Notes: generated by a model not told the origin, from the sequence alone. 64,000 nt of DNA from Deltaproteobacteria bacterium (GCA_011526585.1 WYBB01000139.1:1-64000); one strand, 5' to 3'; shown: positions 41,454 through 49,175, counted from the stretch's first letter. Numbers and translations are program-made.

Positions 41454-42866
41454 ATGGGCATCACCATCGTACAGAAGTCCGACCTGTCCAAGCCCCAGAC
41501 CGAGGCGCGGTGCGCGCTGGTGCTGGCGGGCGGGGCGATCAGCGGCGGCGCCTTCAAGCTCGGCGGGCTGGCGGCGCTCGATCGCTTCCTCGTCAACAAG
41601 AAGGTCACCGACTTCGACATCTATATGGGGATCTCGGCCGGCGCCTTCCTCGCCGCGCCGATCGCGGGCGGCATCGAGCCGTCCGAGCTGGTCGAGGCCT
41701 TCATCGGTCACCCCACGCGCGTGACCCCGTTCCGCAGCCGCGACTTCTACAACCCGAACTGGCGCGAGCTCTGGGAACGCCCGCTCAGCGCGGTGCGCGA
41801 TCTGACGACCTTCGGGCCGCGCATGACGCTGGCGCTGTTGCGCTCGGTGCCGCGGCAGTGGGGCGACCTGGTGGCGCGCGCGCGCGACTTCCTCGCCGAG
41901 CCGAGCGGGGAGACCGCCGAACAGCTCGTCGAGCCGGTGCTGCGGACGATCATCGACGCCGGGCCGAGCCGCACGTCGGTCCTGCCGTCGGGGCTCTTCG
42001 ACAACGCGACCATCGAGCGCTGGGTGCGCGAGAACCTCGCGCGCAACGAGGCGCCCAACACCTTCCGCGACCTCAAGCTCAAGCGCGGCAAGTCGCTCTA
42101 CATCGGGGCGACCAACATCAACACCGCGCAGGGCGTGGTCTTCGGTCACGACGAGGACAACTCGGTCACGATCAGCGAAGCGGTGCAGGCGTCGACGGCG
42201 ATCCCCGGCTTCTTCAAGCCGGCGCGCGTCGGCCCGCCGGGGCGCGAGCAGGACTTCGTCGACGCCGCGGTGCGCAAGACCGCCAACATCTCGACCGCGG
42301 TGCGCCACGGCGCCCAGCTCGTCGTCTGCTACAACCCCTTCCGCCCGTTCGTGAACTACCGGCACCGCCTGGTGGCCAACGATCGCAGCTCGATCGCCGA
42401 CCTCGGCATGGTCGTCGTGCTGAACCAGGCGTTCAGGACGCTCTTGCACTCGCGGCTGCGCCTGGGCATCGAAAAGCTCAAGCTCGACGAGAGCTTCCGC
42501 GGTGACGTCGTGTTGATCGAGCCGACGGAGACCGACGCGCGCTTCTTCTCGATGAACCCGATCGCCTTCTGGGAGCGCGAGGCCGCGGCCGAGCATGGCT
42601 TCCAGTCGGTCAAGCAGTCGCTGCTCAGGCACTTCGACAGCCTGCGCGCGATCCTCGGCGCCTATGGGATCGAGGTCGCGGCCGAGGCGATCGGCGAGCA
42701 CCTGCTCCCCGGCGGCGGCGAGCCCGGCGGCGGGCGGCGCCTGGTCTCGTCGGCCGGAGCGCGGCGCGCGCCCCCGCCGGAGCCCGCCGAGCCCGCGGGT
42801 GAAGGCGGCGGCGCGGGCGACAAGAAGAAGCGACCTTTCCTGCGGCTGGTCTCGGGCGGTCGCTGA
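41454..42866 (+). CDS. patatin-like phospholipase, 470 aa
   Basis: Serine acyl-hydrolase acting on membrane or storage lipids. The oxyanion loop AGGAISGGAF (25-34), nucleophile elbow GISAG with Ser61, and a catalytic-Asp segment VDAAV with Asp269 (DG[GA] in most members, DA here) give the Ser-Asp dyad. The region between is longer than in minimal patatins. The last 60 residues are a low-complexity Gly/Pro/Glu-rich tail ending in a basic KKKRPFLRLVSGGR. No signal peptide, so cytoplasmic unless injected or secreted by another route. Lies between the TetR gene (51 bp) and the LD-carboxypeptidase gene (8 bp), so probably one operon. Confidence 0.92.
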   Translation: MGITIVQKSDLSKPQTEARCALVLAGGAISGGAFKLGGLAALDRFLVNKKVTDFDIYMGISAGAFLAAPIAGGIEPSELVEAFIGHPTRVTPFRSRDFYNPNWRELWERPLSAVRDLTTFGPRMTLALLRSVPRQWGDLVARARDFLAEPSGETAEQLVEPVLRTIIDAGPSRTSVLPSGLFDNATIERWVRENLARNEAPNTFRDLKLKRGKSLYIGATNINTAQGVVFGHDEDNSVTISEAVQASTAIPGFFKPARVGPPGREQDFVDAAVRKTANISTAVRHGAQLVVCYNPFRPFVNYRHRLVANDRSSIADLGMVVVLNQAFRTLLHSRLRLGIEKLKLDESFRGDVVLIEPTETDARFFSMNPIAFWEREAAAEHGFQSVKQSLLRHFDSLRAILGAYGIEVAAEAIGEHLLPGGGEPGGGRRLVSSAGARRAPPPEPAEPAGEGGGAGDKKKRPFLRLVSGGR

Positions 42867-42874
42867 GCCTGACA

Positions 42875-43750
42875 ATGAAGATCGCGATCGTGCTGCCCTC
42901 GGGTCCGATCCGTGACGGGGCCGAGCGCGAGGCCTTCGAGGCAGGGGTGGGTTGGCTCGTGGCGCGTGGGCACGAGGTCGCCTTGCCACCGCCGCTGCCG
43001 ATCTGCGAGCGCACGCCGTGGCTCGCGGCAGCGGACGCGGTGCGAGCGCGCGCGCTGGCGGAGGCGACGCGCGCGGGCGCCGACTTGGTGTGGATGGGGC
43101 GTGGCGGGTCGGGTGCGGCGCGCACCCTGGCGGCGCTCGCGCACGACGCGTTGGCACCTTCGACGCTCTTCGGGTTCTCCGATGGCACGACGCTCGTCGC
43201 GCACTGGCAGGCGAGGGGCTGGCCGTGCTGGTCGGCGCCGCCGATCGTTCAGATCGCGCGCATGGGCGACCGGTCGCAGGCGCGGCTCGAGGCGGCGCTC
43301 GGTGGCTCGGCGATCGAGCCGTTCGACCAGCTCGACCCGATCGTCGTCGGCGCCTGCGAGGGACAGCTCGCCGGCGGCAACCTGGCGGTGCTCGCCTCGC
43401 TCGTCGGCACGCCGATGATGCCGCGGCTCGCCGGGCGCATCCTCGTCCTGGAGGAGGTCGGCGAGGCCGCCTATCGGATCGATCGGATGCTTCACCAGCT
43501 CCTGTATGCGGGCGCGCTCGACGGCGTCGCCGGCGTGGTGATCGGCGCGCTCGTCGGTGGCGTGCACGACCACGTCGCGCACGCGGTTGCGGACTTCGCG
43601 CGCGGACTCGGGGTGCCGTGCGCGGCGGGGCTGCCGGTCGGGCACGGTAGCGACAACGCGCCGCTGCCCTTCGGTTCGGGCTGGGTCGCGCGGCTCGAGG
43701 TCGGCGCCGACACGGCGCGTCTGGTGGTGACGCAGGAGGCCCGAGGTTGA
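42875..43750 (+). CDS. LD-carboxypeptidase, peptidase family S66
   Basis: Removes the terminal D-Ala from murein tetrapeptides during peptidoglycan recycling; 291 aa, cytoplasmic (no signal peptide). The catalytic triad of the family is visible: Ser102 in GFSDGTTL, Glu193/194 in ILVLEEVGE and His257 in GLPVGHGSDN. The N-terminal VLPSG and WMGRGGSGAARTL segments also fit (canonical ARGGYG is altered). It follows the patatin gene by 8 bp and overlaps the serine hydrolase by 4 bp (TTGA). With the AmpG-like permease at 33112-34443 it suggests active muropeptide recycling. Confidence 0.93.
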   Translation: MKIAIVLPSGPIRDGAEREAFEAGVGWLVARGHEVALPPPLPICERTPWLAAADAVRARALAEATRAGADLVWMGRGGSGAARTLAALAHDALAPSTLFGFSDGTTLVAHWQARGWPCWSAPPIVQIARMGDRSQARLEAALGGSAIEPFDQLDPIVVGACEGQLAGGNLAVLASLVGTPMMPRLAGRILVLEEVGEAAYRIDRMLHQLLYAGALDGVAGVVIGALVGGVHDHVAHAVADFARGLGVPCAAGLPVGHGSDNAPLPFGSGWVARLEVGADTARLVVTQEARG

Positions 43751-44820
43751 AGAGGTCGAAGGGGCCGACGATCGATCGCGGGCTTTTGCGCCTCCTGACT
43801 CAAGGGGTGCGCGCGCGCGCCTTCCCGATGGCCAGCGCCTGGGTCGCACACGGCGGGCGCGTTATCGGGCAGGCCTCGGTCGGCGGGGCGAGCGTGCGCA
43901 CGCGCTTCGACGTGGCGTCGTTGACCAAGCCGATGGTGGTCGTGACGCAGGCAATGCGCGGCGTGAGCGAAGGCTGGCTCGATCTCGAACGGCCGATCGC
44001 CGACGACCTGCCCCCTTTCGTCACGCCCTACACGTTGCTCGCGCACCGCGCGGGGCTGCCGGCGTGGAAGGACCTCGTCGCCGCGCTGCCACCTCCGCGC
44101 GAGCCGGGCAGCGCACACGCGCGCTACGCCATCGACGCGCTGGTACGGCAGGCGGCGCGCGAGGCCGACCCGACCCGCGGCGCGGAGGCGCAGGTCGTCT
44201 ACTCGGACCTCGGCTACATCCTGCTCGGGCGCTGGCTCGAGGAGCGCCACTCGCGGAGCCTCGCGACGATGACTCCAGCGGGGAGCTATCGGCCGCTCTC
44301 GGCGCGGCGCGCGCGCTCGATCCCGTCGTGCGGGTGGTGCGCGTGGCGCGGGCGCGAGGTCCAGGGCGAGGTGCACGATCCCAACGCCTGGGTGATGGGT
44401 GGGGTGGCCGGGCACGCCGGGGTCTTCGCCAGCGCGGCCGAGGTCGGGCAATGGGCGCTCGGGCTCGAGCGCGCCGACGCCGAAGGGCGCGCCTTCTCCG
44501 GGATCGATCCCGAGGTGGTGCGTTGGTTCTGGGACCCGCGCCACCGCGTCGGCGACGCGACCTGGGTCGTCGGCTGGGACACGCCCAGCCCGGGGGCGAG
44601 CTCGGCAGGGCGCACGGTCTCGGCGAACGCGGTCGGCCACCTCGGTTTCACCGGGACCAGCGTCTGGATCGATCGCGCCGAGCGCCTGGTCGTCGTGCTG
44701 CTGACCAACCGCGTGGCTCTCGGAGCTTCCGCCCAGGTGCGGCTCAAGGCGTTCCGTCCCGCGTTCCACGACGGCGTGCGCGCGCTGATCGCCCCGCGGG
44801 CCGCCCGGCGCGGCGAGTAG
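43747..44820 (+). CDS. beta-lactamase-fold serine hydrolase, class C-like
   Basis: Penicillin-binding-protein-like or esterase-like hydrolase of 357 aa. SLTK with Ser58 and Lys61 is the nucleophile motif; YSD (152-154) stands for the YxN motif with Asp in place of Asn; HLGFTGT near residue 300 replaces KTG with a His-first form common in class C esterases. There is no signal peptide or TM, unusual for a DD-peptidase but fitting a cytoplasmic or esterase role. The TTG start overlaps the LD-carboxypeptidase stop in TTGA. Residues about 165-205 are Arg/Cys-rich and unlike relatives. Co-transcription with S66 suggests a murein fragment substrate. Confidence 0.88.
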   Translation: MKRSKGPTIDRGLLRLLTQGVRARAFPMASAWVAHGGRVIGQASVGGASVRTRFDVASLTKPMVVVTQAMRGVSEGWLDLERPIADDLPPFVTPYTLLAHRAGLPAWKDLVAALPPPREPGSAHARYAIDALVRQAAREADPTRGAEAQVVYSDLGYILLGRWLEERHSRSLATMTPAGSYRPLSARRARSIPSCGWCAWRGREVQGEVHDPNAWVMGGVAGHAGVFASAAEVGQWALGLERADAEGRAFSGIDPEVVRWFWDPRHRVGDATWVVGWDTPSPGASSAGRTVSANAVGHLGFTGTSVWIDRAERLVVVLLTNRVALGASAQVRLKAFRPAFHDGVRALIAPRAARRGE

Positions 44821-44840
44821 ATCCGAGGCCTTGGGTCGTC

Positions 44841-44869
44841 TTGACGGCGACCCGCCGCTCGCTCACATT
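44841..44869 (+). promoter_or_regulatory. predicted promoter of the small lipoprotein cluster
   Basis: TTGACG (44841-44846), 17 bp, CACATT (44864-44869); the first lipoprotein ATG is 42 bp beyond the -10. The -35 is good and the -10 weak (3 of 6). The -10 lies inside the loop of the inverted repeat listed next. Confidence 0.45.
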
Positions 44870-44880
44870 GCGCGGGTCGC
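44847..44880. promoter_or_regulatory. 9-bp inverted repeat overlapping the lipoprotein promoter
   Basis: Perfect arms GCGACCCGC (44847-44855) and GCGGGTCGC (44872-44880) flank 16 bp that include the predicted -10. It could be an operator for a dimeric regulator, such as the LuxR-type protein encoded 1.1 kb downstream, or an end-protecting hairpin of the serine hydrolase mRNA, whose stop is 26 bp upstream. Confidence 0.45.
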
Positions 44881-44910
44881 GGCGCGGTCCGCGTGATCTC
44901 GGAGACATCC

Positions 44911-45138
44911 ATGCAACTCAAGACGTGGGGCGCGGCGTTGTGCGCGCTCGGGCTCGGGGCGGGCGCGGCCGGTTGCGCCAACCCGAAGTACATCGCCACA
45001 TCGACCGGCGGCGCGGACGACATCAAGTTCCTCTTCGTCGATCAGAACGGCGAGCAGGGCGTGATCAAGTGCGGCCGCGCCCAGGACGGTGAGCTCAGCA
45101 ACTGCCGGCGCATGCGCGTCGTGCTCCAGGCGCAGTAG
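44911..45138 (+). CDS. small lipoprotein 1 of four, 75 aa
   Basis: Exported lipoprotein: basic start MQLKTW, hydrophobic stretch and lipobox GAAGC, mature start CANPKYIA. The mature part of about 53 residues has two predicted strands and one Cys pair (C-x10-C, from IKCG to SNCR). GGAGA precedes the ATG at 5 nt. It heads a run of four small lipoprotein genes with gaps of 8-13 bp that share this plan (C-A/G-x-P at the lipid Cys in three of them, a hydrophobic strand, then C-x8-10-C). Too short for domain assignment; function unknown. Confidence 0.8.
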   Translation: MQLKTWGAALCALGLGAGAAGCANPKYIATSTGGADDIKFLFVDQNGEQGVIKCGRAQDGELSNCRRMRVVLQAQ

Positions 45139-45146
45139 GAGTCGGC

Positions 45147-45467
45147 ATGCAGATCCTCGCCAAGCGCGTGCGCGCGCTCATCGCACCGGCCGCCTTCGCC
45201 CTCGTCGGCGTCTCGGCGGTCGCGTCCTCGGGCTGCACGACCTATCGCATCCGATCCGCCGAAGATCACGGCGCGATGAAGGTGCTCAAGCTCGAGACGA
45301 TCAAGACGACCAACGCCTTTCTCTGGGTCGACGTCGAGCACCAGTTCTGGCTCTGCCAGGACACCGGCGACGACCTCGTGTGCCGCCGCTCCTGCGGCGA
45401 CAACCGCGACCTGCAATGTCCGACCTTCGTCGCGAGCGACGGCGGCATGACCACCAACACGCGCTGA
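45147..45467 (+). CDS. small lipoprotein 2 of four, 106 aa
   Basis: Signal peptide with a long hydrophobic run and lipobox ASSGC, mature start CTTYRIRS. The body is longer than its neighbours and has more cysteines: FWLCQDTGDDLVCRRSC then CPTF. The strand AFLWVDVEHQFWLC lines up with FLFVDQNGEQGVIKC of lipoprotein 1 and YFYVAYAENETTSRLKLC of lipoprotein 4. AGGAGTCGGC precedes the ATG. Its gene is 8 bp after lipoprotein 1 and 12 bp before lipoprotein 3. No known family recognised. Confidence 0.8.
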   Translation: MQILAKRVRALIAPAAFALVGVSAVASSGCTTYRIRSAEDHGAMKVLKLETIKTTNAFLWVDVEHQFWLCQDTGDDLVCRRSCGDNRDLQCPTFVASDGGMTTNTR

Positions 45468-45479
45468 GCGGAGGACACG

Positions 45480-45716
45480 ATGCGAAAGCTCGCAATCATC
45501 TCGTTGTTCGCCTGGTCCGCCTGCGCGGTGCCCAAGGTGATGGTCGGCCACGAGTTCGTCGGCAACGCGCGCACCACCAAGCTCGTCATCCAGAAGACGA
45601 CCGAGGGGCGCTTCGACACCTTCGTGCGCATCTGCAACCTCGTCGAGACGGGCGAGGAGAAGGACTGCGTCGACACGCTCGTGCTCTCCAACGTCAACCC
45701 CTCGTCGGTCTACTGA
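45480..45716 (+). CDS. small lipoprotein 3 of four, 78 aa
   Basis: Short signal peptide with lipobox WSAC and mature start CAVPKVMV, strongly like CANPKYIA of lipoprotein 1. The single later Cys pair is C-x10-C (RICNLVETGEEKDC) after a strand FDTFVRIC. GGAGGACACG precedes the ATG, an excellent ribosome-binding site. Ends in SSVY after a hydrophobic strand. Part of the four-gene run; function unknown. Confidence 0.8.
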   Translation: MRKLAIISLFAWSACAVPKVMVGHEFVGNARTTKLVIQKTTEGRFDTFVRICNLVETGEEKDCVDTLVLSNVNPSSVY

Positions 45717-45726
45717 GGTGGCGAAG

Positions 45727-45978
45727 ATGACGACATCGATCAAACGGCTGGCCGTGGCGTCGTGCGTGCTCGGGGCGTTCGGGCTCGGGGCGTGCGGCGC
45801 GCCGATGCGCAGCGTGACGCACATCTCGTCGTGGTCGACGCCGGCCGGCGACTACTTCTACGTCGCCTACGCCGAGAACGAGACGACCTCGCGCCTCAAG
45901 CTCTGCCGCATCCAACCGGACAACACCATCGCCTGCGCCGATCAGCCCGAGGTGGATCGCCTTCTCAACACCCCATGA
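45727..45978 (+). CDS. small lipoprotein 4 of four, 83 aa
   Basis: Signal peptide with the strong lipobox LGAC and mature start CGAPMRSV. Two strands (YFYVAYAE, SRLKLC) lead into a C-x9-C pair (CRIQPDNTIAC). The ATG at 45727 has GAGG at 8 nt; a GTG at 45718 would add MAK. The last codons form the left arm of a hairpin whose right arm contains the start of the LuxR-type gene. Same plan as the three preceding lipoproteins, so probably a divergent paralogue. Confidence 0.8.
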   Translation: MTTSIKRLAVASCVLGAFGLGACGAPMRSVTHISSWSTPAGDYFYVAYAENETTSRLKLCRIQPDNTIACADQPEVDRLLNTP

Positions 45979-45993
45979 TACGATGATGGGGTG
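45969..45993 (+). promoter_or_regulatory. hairpin joining lipoprotein 4 stop and LuxR-gene start
   Basis: CACCCCAT (45969-45976) and ATGGGGTG (45986-45993) are perfect 8-bp arms around GATACGATG. The right arm contains the GTG start of the regulator and the G-run that would serve as its ribosome-binding site, so folding could mask regulator translation unless ribosomes on lipoprotein 4 open it. It could also be a DNA operator. Confidence 0.5.
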
Positions 45994-46743
45994 ATGAACC
46001 CGAGCAAGGGAGGTCTCGCCCGCTGGCACGCGTGTTACGCGCTGGCCGAGCGGCGCCTGCCCGACGAGGTGTGGCGGCTCGAGCTCGCGCGCGCGCTGCG
46101 CGAGGCGGCCGGCGTCGCCTTCGCGGCCGTGCACACCTGTCCCAGCGGGCGGCCCTGGCAGCTCACGCACGCCATCTGGCCGCACGCCTTCGACCCCCTG
46201 ATGGTCGGCGTGCGCGAGCGCTTCCTGCCGCGCATCGAAGCGATCGGCGAGGGCGCGAGCTTCGCCCTGCCGCGCTTCGGGCGGGTCTACGCGCCGATCG
46301 AGGTGACGCGCTCGCCCCAGCTCGCCGACGAGATCCGCGCCTACCTCGGCGACGGCGGGATCGCCGGCTACGTCGTCACCTTCCTCGGCGACGTCGACGG
46401 CCACAACGACGGCGTCGTGATCCTCGGCGATGGCGACCGCTCCGATCGCGTCCTCGAGCGGGCCGGCGCCGGGCTCCTCGGGCTCGCCGAGCTCGCCGCG
46501 CGCGCGGGTGCGACGCGCTCGCTCGAGGCCCGCTCACGCGCCGAGCTCGTACCCGAGCTCACCGACCGCCAGCGCGAGATCGCCGAGCTGCTCGCCGAAG
46601 GGCTCTCCAACGTGAACGTCGCCGCGCGCCTCGGGATCGCGGAGGCGACGGTGGCGGTCCACGCGCGGGCGATCTATCGCCGCCTCGGCGTGCATACGCG
46701 CGTCGAGCTCGCCAACCGGCTGCGCGATGGCGGAGCGCGTTGA
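45991..46743 (+). CDS. LuxR/NarL-type transcriptional regulator, 250 aa
   Basis: DNA-binding regulator. The C-terminal HTH (about 190-245) is clear: LTDRQREIAELLAEGLSN, then IAEATVAVHARAIYRRLGV. The N-terminal 180 residues are a sensory region without the receiver-domain aspartates, perhaps GAF-like (WRLELARALREAAGVAFAAV, VVTFLGDVDGHNDGVVILGD), so it is not a canonical response regulator. Start GTG 45991 or ATG 45994, both within a hairpin. It sits 12 bp after lipoprotein 4, so it is probably co-transcribed with the lipoproteins and a natural candidate for their regulator. Confidence 0.87.
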   Translation: MMNPSKGGLARWHACYALAERRLPDEVWRLELARALREAAGVAFAAVHTCPSGRPWQLTHAIWPHAFDPLMVGVRERFLPRIEAIGEGASFALPRFGRVYAPIEVTRSPQLADEIRAYLGDGGIAGYVVTFLGDVDGHNDGVVILGDGDRSDRVLERAGAGLLGLAELAARAGATRSLEARSRAELVPELTDRQREIAELLAEGLSNVNVAARLGIAEATVAVHARAIYRRLGVHTRVELANRLRDGGAR

Positions 46744-46832
46744 CCGCGCCTCTACCATCTTCAGGGTATGTCGCGAGGGGCTCGCCCATGGCGTGATCGA
46801 AGGCGTCCACTCTCACCCGAGGAGCACCTTCG

Positions 46833-47822
46833 ATGAAGACCTTGCATGCGATGATGATGACCGCGGCGATGACGATCGCCGCCGTGACCGCGGGCGGCGA
46901 CGCGCGCGCCTTCCCGGTCGGCGACAGCGAGATCGTCGTCTCCTTCGATCCGCAGGCGGTCGAGACGCCCGAGAGCGTCGTCTTCGACCTGGCGGGAAAC
47001 ATGTACGTGAGCCTCGCGCTGACCGGCGAGATCCGGAAGATCGCGCCCGACGGCACCCAGACCTCGCTCGCCTTCCTGCCGCTCGGCGTGGCGCCGCCCG
47101 ACGCGCCGCTGCCGGGGATCATGGGCGCCCTGGCCATCCGCTTCGACGGCACGCTCTATGTGTCCGTCGCCTCGGCCGACCCCGCGCTGAAGGGGATCTG
47201 GTCGGTCTCGCCCTCGGGCGTGACCACCCAGCTCGCGAACCTGCCGCCGATGGCGCTGCCCAACGGCATCGCGCTCCGCCTCGGCCGGCTGCACGTCGCC
47301 GACTCGGCGCTCGGCGTCGTGTGGCGCGTACCGGTCAGCGGCGGTCAGGCCGAGGCGTGGATCGACGATCCGGTGCTCGACGTCGTGCCCGGTCCGATCG
47401 CCATCGCGCCGGGCGCCAACGGCATCCAGTTCTTCGGCGGCGAGGCCTACGTCTGCAACTCGAGTGCCTGGACGATCTACGCCTTTCCGGTCGATCTCGC
47501 CGGCAACGCCGGGGCGCCGCGCGTGCACGCGGTCGGCGTCCCCTGCGACGACTTCGCCTTCGACATCGCGGGCAACCTCTACGCCACGACCGACCCGTTC
47601 AACACCCTGGTGCTCGTGCGCCCCGACGGCTCGCAGGAGATCCTGCTCACGGCCGAGGACGGCCTCGACGGTCCGACGGCGGCGGCGTTCGGGCGCACGC
47701 TCGGCGACTTCCGCACGCTCTACGTGAGCAACGCCGCCTTCCCGTTCTTCACCACGACCTTCACCCCGAAGGTGCTGGCGGTCGACCTGCCGATCCCCGG
47801 CGCTCCACGTTGGTGGTTCTGA
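46833..47822 (+). CDS. secreted beta-propeller protein (NHL/SMP-30-like), 329 aa
   Basis: Exported protein: signal peptide to about residue 25 (cleavage near ARAFP). The rest is six-bladed-propeller-like with repeated blades of type FDLAGNMYVS, IRFDGTLYVS, FDIAGNLYAT, seen in NHL, gluconolactonase and strictosidine-synthase-like folds. The metal-ligand Glu and Asn/Asp pattern of true SMP-30 lactonases is not obvious, so it may bind rather than hydrolyse. GAGGAG is 8 nt before the ATG. It follows the LuxR gene by 89 bp and precedes the TolC-like gene by 84 bp on the same strand. Function unknown. Confidence 0.85.
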   Translation: MKTLHAMMMTAAMTIAAVTAGGDARAFPVGDSEIVVSFDPQAVETPESVVFDLAGNMYVSLALTGEIRKIAPDGTQTSLAFLPLGVAPPDAPLPGIMGALAIRFDGTLYVSVASADPALKGIWSVSPSGVTTQLANLPPMALPNGIALRLGRLHVADSALGVVWRVPVSGGQAEAWIDDPVLDVVPGPIAIAPGANGIQFFGGEAYVCNSSAWTIYAFPVDLAGNAGAPRVHAVGVPCDDFAFDIAGNLYATTDPFNTLVLVRPDGSQEILLTAEDGLDGPTAAAFGRTLGDFRTLYVSNAAFPFFTTTFTPKVLAVDLPIPGAPRWWF

Positions 47823-47831
47823 AGCACGACG

Positions 47832-47915
47832 GGCTTGCATGAAACCCTGCTCGTGCGCATGCTTGGCCGCTCGCGCGGCCCGGGGCCGCGAGAGCCCAGG
47901 AGGATCATGCAAGCC
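47832..47915 (+). promoter_or_regulatory. 84-bp inverted-repeat element covering the TolC-like start codon
   Basis: Perfect 11-bp arms GGCTTGCATGA (47832-47842) and TCATGCAAGCC (47905-47915) enclose a GC-rich core with its own stem GCGGCC-CGG-GGCCGC. The right arm includes the ATG (47907-47909), with AGGAGG just before it. Folded RNA would bury the start codon, as in some RNA thermometers or ligand-controlled leaders. A small mobile-repeat origin is an alternative. Confidence 0.55.
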
Positions 47916-49175
47916 GCCATCGCGATCGCCATCGCCGCCGCCGTCCTGACCGCTCGAGCTCCGGCGCGCGCGGCCGAGCCGGTCGGCGTGCTCACGCTCG
48001 AGGCGGCGCGTGAGCGCGCGCTGGCGACGCACCCGACGCTGGTGCGTCTGCGCACCGAGGTGCGCGCCGCCATGGCGCGGGCCGAGATCATCGGCACCGC
48101 CCTGAACCCGACGGTCTCCGGCCAGGTCGACGCGACCCTCGGCGCGCAGCCGCCGTCCGAGTTCGGCGACCCGGACGTCTCCGCGCGCGCGGGGATCGCC
48201 GCGAGCTGGACGATCACCGACTTCGGGCGCACCGGCGCCGACGAGGAGGTGGCGCGCCGCCAGATCGAGGCGAGCGAGGTGGCGATCGACGCGACCGAGC
48301 GCGACATCCTCGTCGCCGTCGACGAGGCGTACTGGTCGGCGCTGGCGCAGAGCCAGCTCGTCGCGGTCGCCGAGACGACGCTGGCGGCGGAGAAGCGGCA
48401 CCGTGAAGAGGCGGAGCGCTTCGTCGCCGCCGGTACGCGCGCGGCGATCGAGGTGGCGCGTGCCAAGACGCAGGAGGCGCGGGCGCTGGCCGAGGTGGCG
48501 CGGGCGAAGACGGCGGCGCGCCAGGCGCTGGTGGCGCTGGCGCAGGCGATGGGGCTGACGGTGACGCCCGAGGGCGTCAGCGGCGTCTGGTCGCAGGCGA
48601 TCGCGGATGAAGAGAGCGAGATCGCGGCGCTGGCGGCCGGCGCCTACGAGACGCGGCCCGAGGTGGAGGCGCAGCGCCGGCGGGTGCGCGCGGCCCAGGC
48701 GGCGGTGCGCGCGGCGGACAAGGGGCTCCTGCCGTTTCTGAGCGCAGACGCGCAGCTCGGCGTGGGCTCGACCGGGCTCGAGGAGTGGAAGCCGAACTGG
48801 CTCGTCGGCGTGACCTTCACCTGGCCCTTCTACGATGGCGGGCGCACCAGCGCCGAGGTCGCGGCGGCGAGGGTCGAGCTCGAGGCGGCCGAGGTGGTGC
48901 TGCGCGAGCTGGAGGTCGCGGTCTACGCCGAGGTGAGCGCGGCGGCCGAAGCGATCGCGTCGGCCAAGTCCGAGCTGGCGGCGGCCGAGGCGCAGATCGC
49001 CGCGGCCGAGGTCGAGCTCCGCCTCGCCGAGGAGCGCTGGAAGGAGGGCCTGGGCTCGGGCATCGAGCTCGCCGACGCGCAGACGCGGGTGGCGGTGGCG
49101 GCCGCCGATCGCACGCGCGCCGAGCTGTCGCTGGCGCTGGCGCGGGCCCGCCTGCTGCGCGCCCTGGGTCGCTGA
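47907..49175 (+). CDS. TolC-family outer-membrane efflux protein, 422 aa
   Basis: Outer-membrane channel of type I secretion or tripartite efflux. The signal peptide is cleaved near ARAAEP. Two long Ala/Glu-rich coiled-coil halves repeat the family plan (LTLEAARERALATHPTLVRLRTE, and NWLVGVTFTWPFYDGGRTSAEVAAA), the second with the conserved F.WP.YDGG hairpin entry. Length is normal. AGGAGG precedes the ATG, which is in the arm of a large inverted repeat. No membrane-fusion or inner-membrane pump genes are adjacent, so its partners must be elsewhere. Confidence 0.93.
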   Translation: MQAAIAIAIAAAVLTARAPARAAEPVGVLTLEAARERALATHPTLVRLRTEVRAAMARAEIIGTALNPTVSGQVDATLGAQPPSEFGDPDVSARAGIAASWTITDFGRTGADEEVARRQIEASEVAIDATERDILVAVDEAYWSALAQSQLVAVAETTLAAEKRHREEAERFVAAGTRAAIEVARAKTQEARALAEVARAKTAARQALVALAQAMGLTVTPEGVSGVWSQAIADEESEIAALAAGAYETRPEVEAQRRRVRAAQAAVRAADKGLLPFLSADAQLGVGSTGLEEWKPNWLVGVTFTWPFYDGGRTSAEVAAARVELEAAEVVLRELEVAVYAEVSAAAEAIASAKSELAAAEAQIAAAEVELRLAEERWKEGLGSGIELADAQTRVAVAAADRTRAELSLALARARLLRALGR

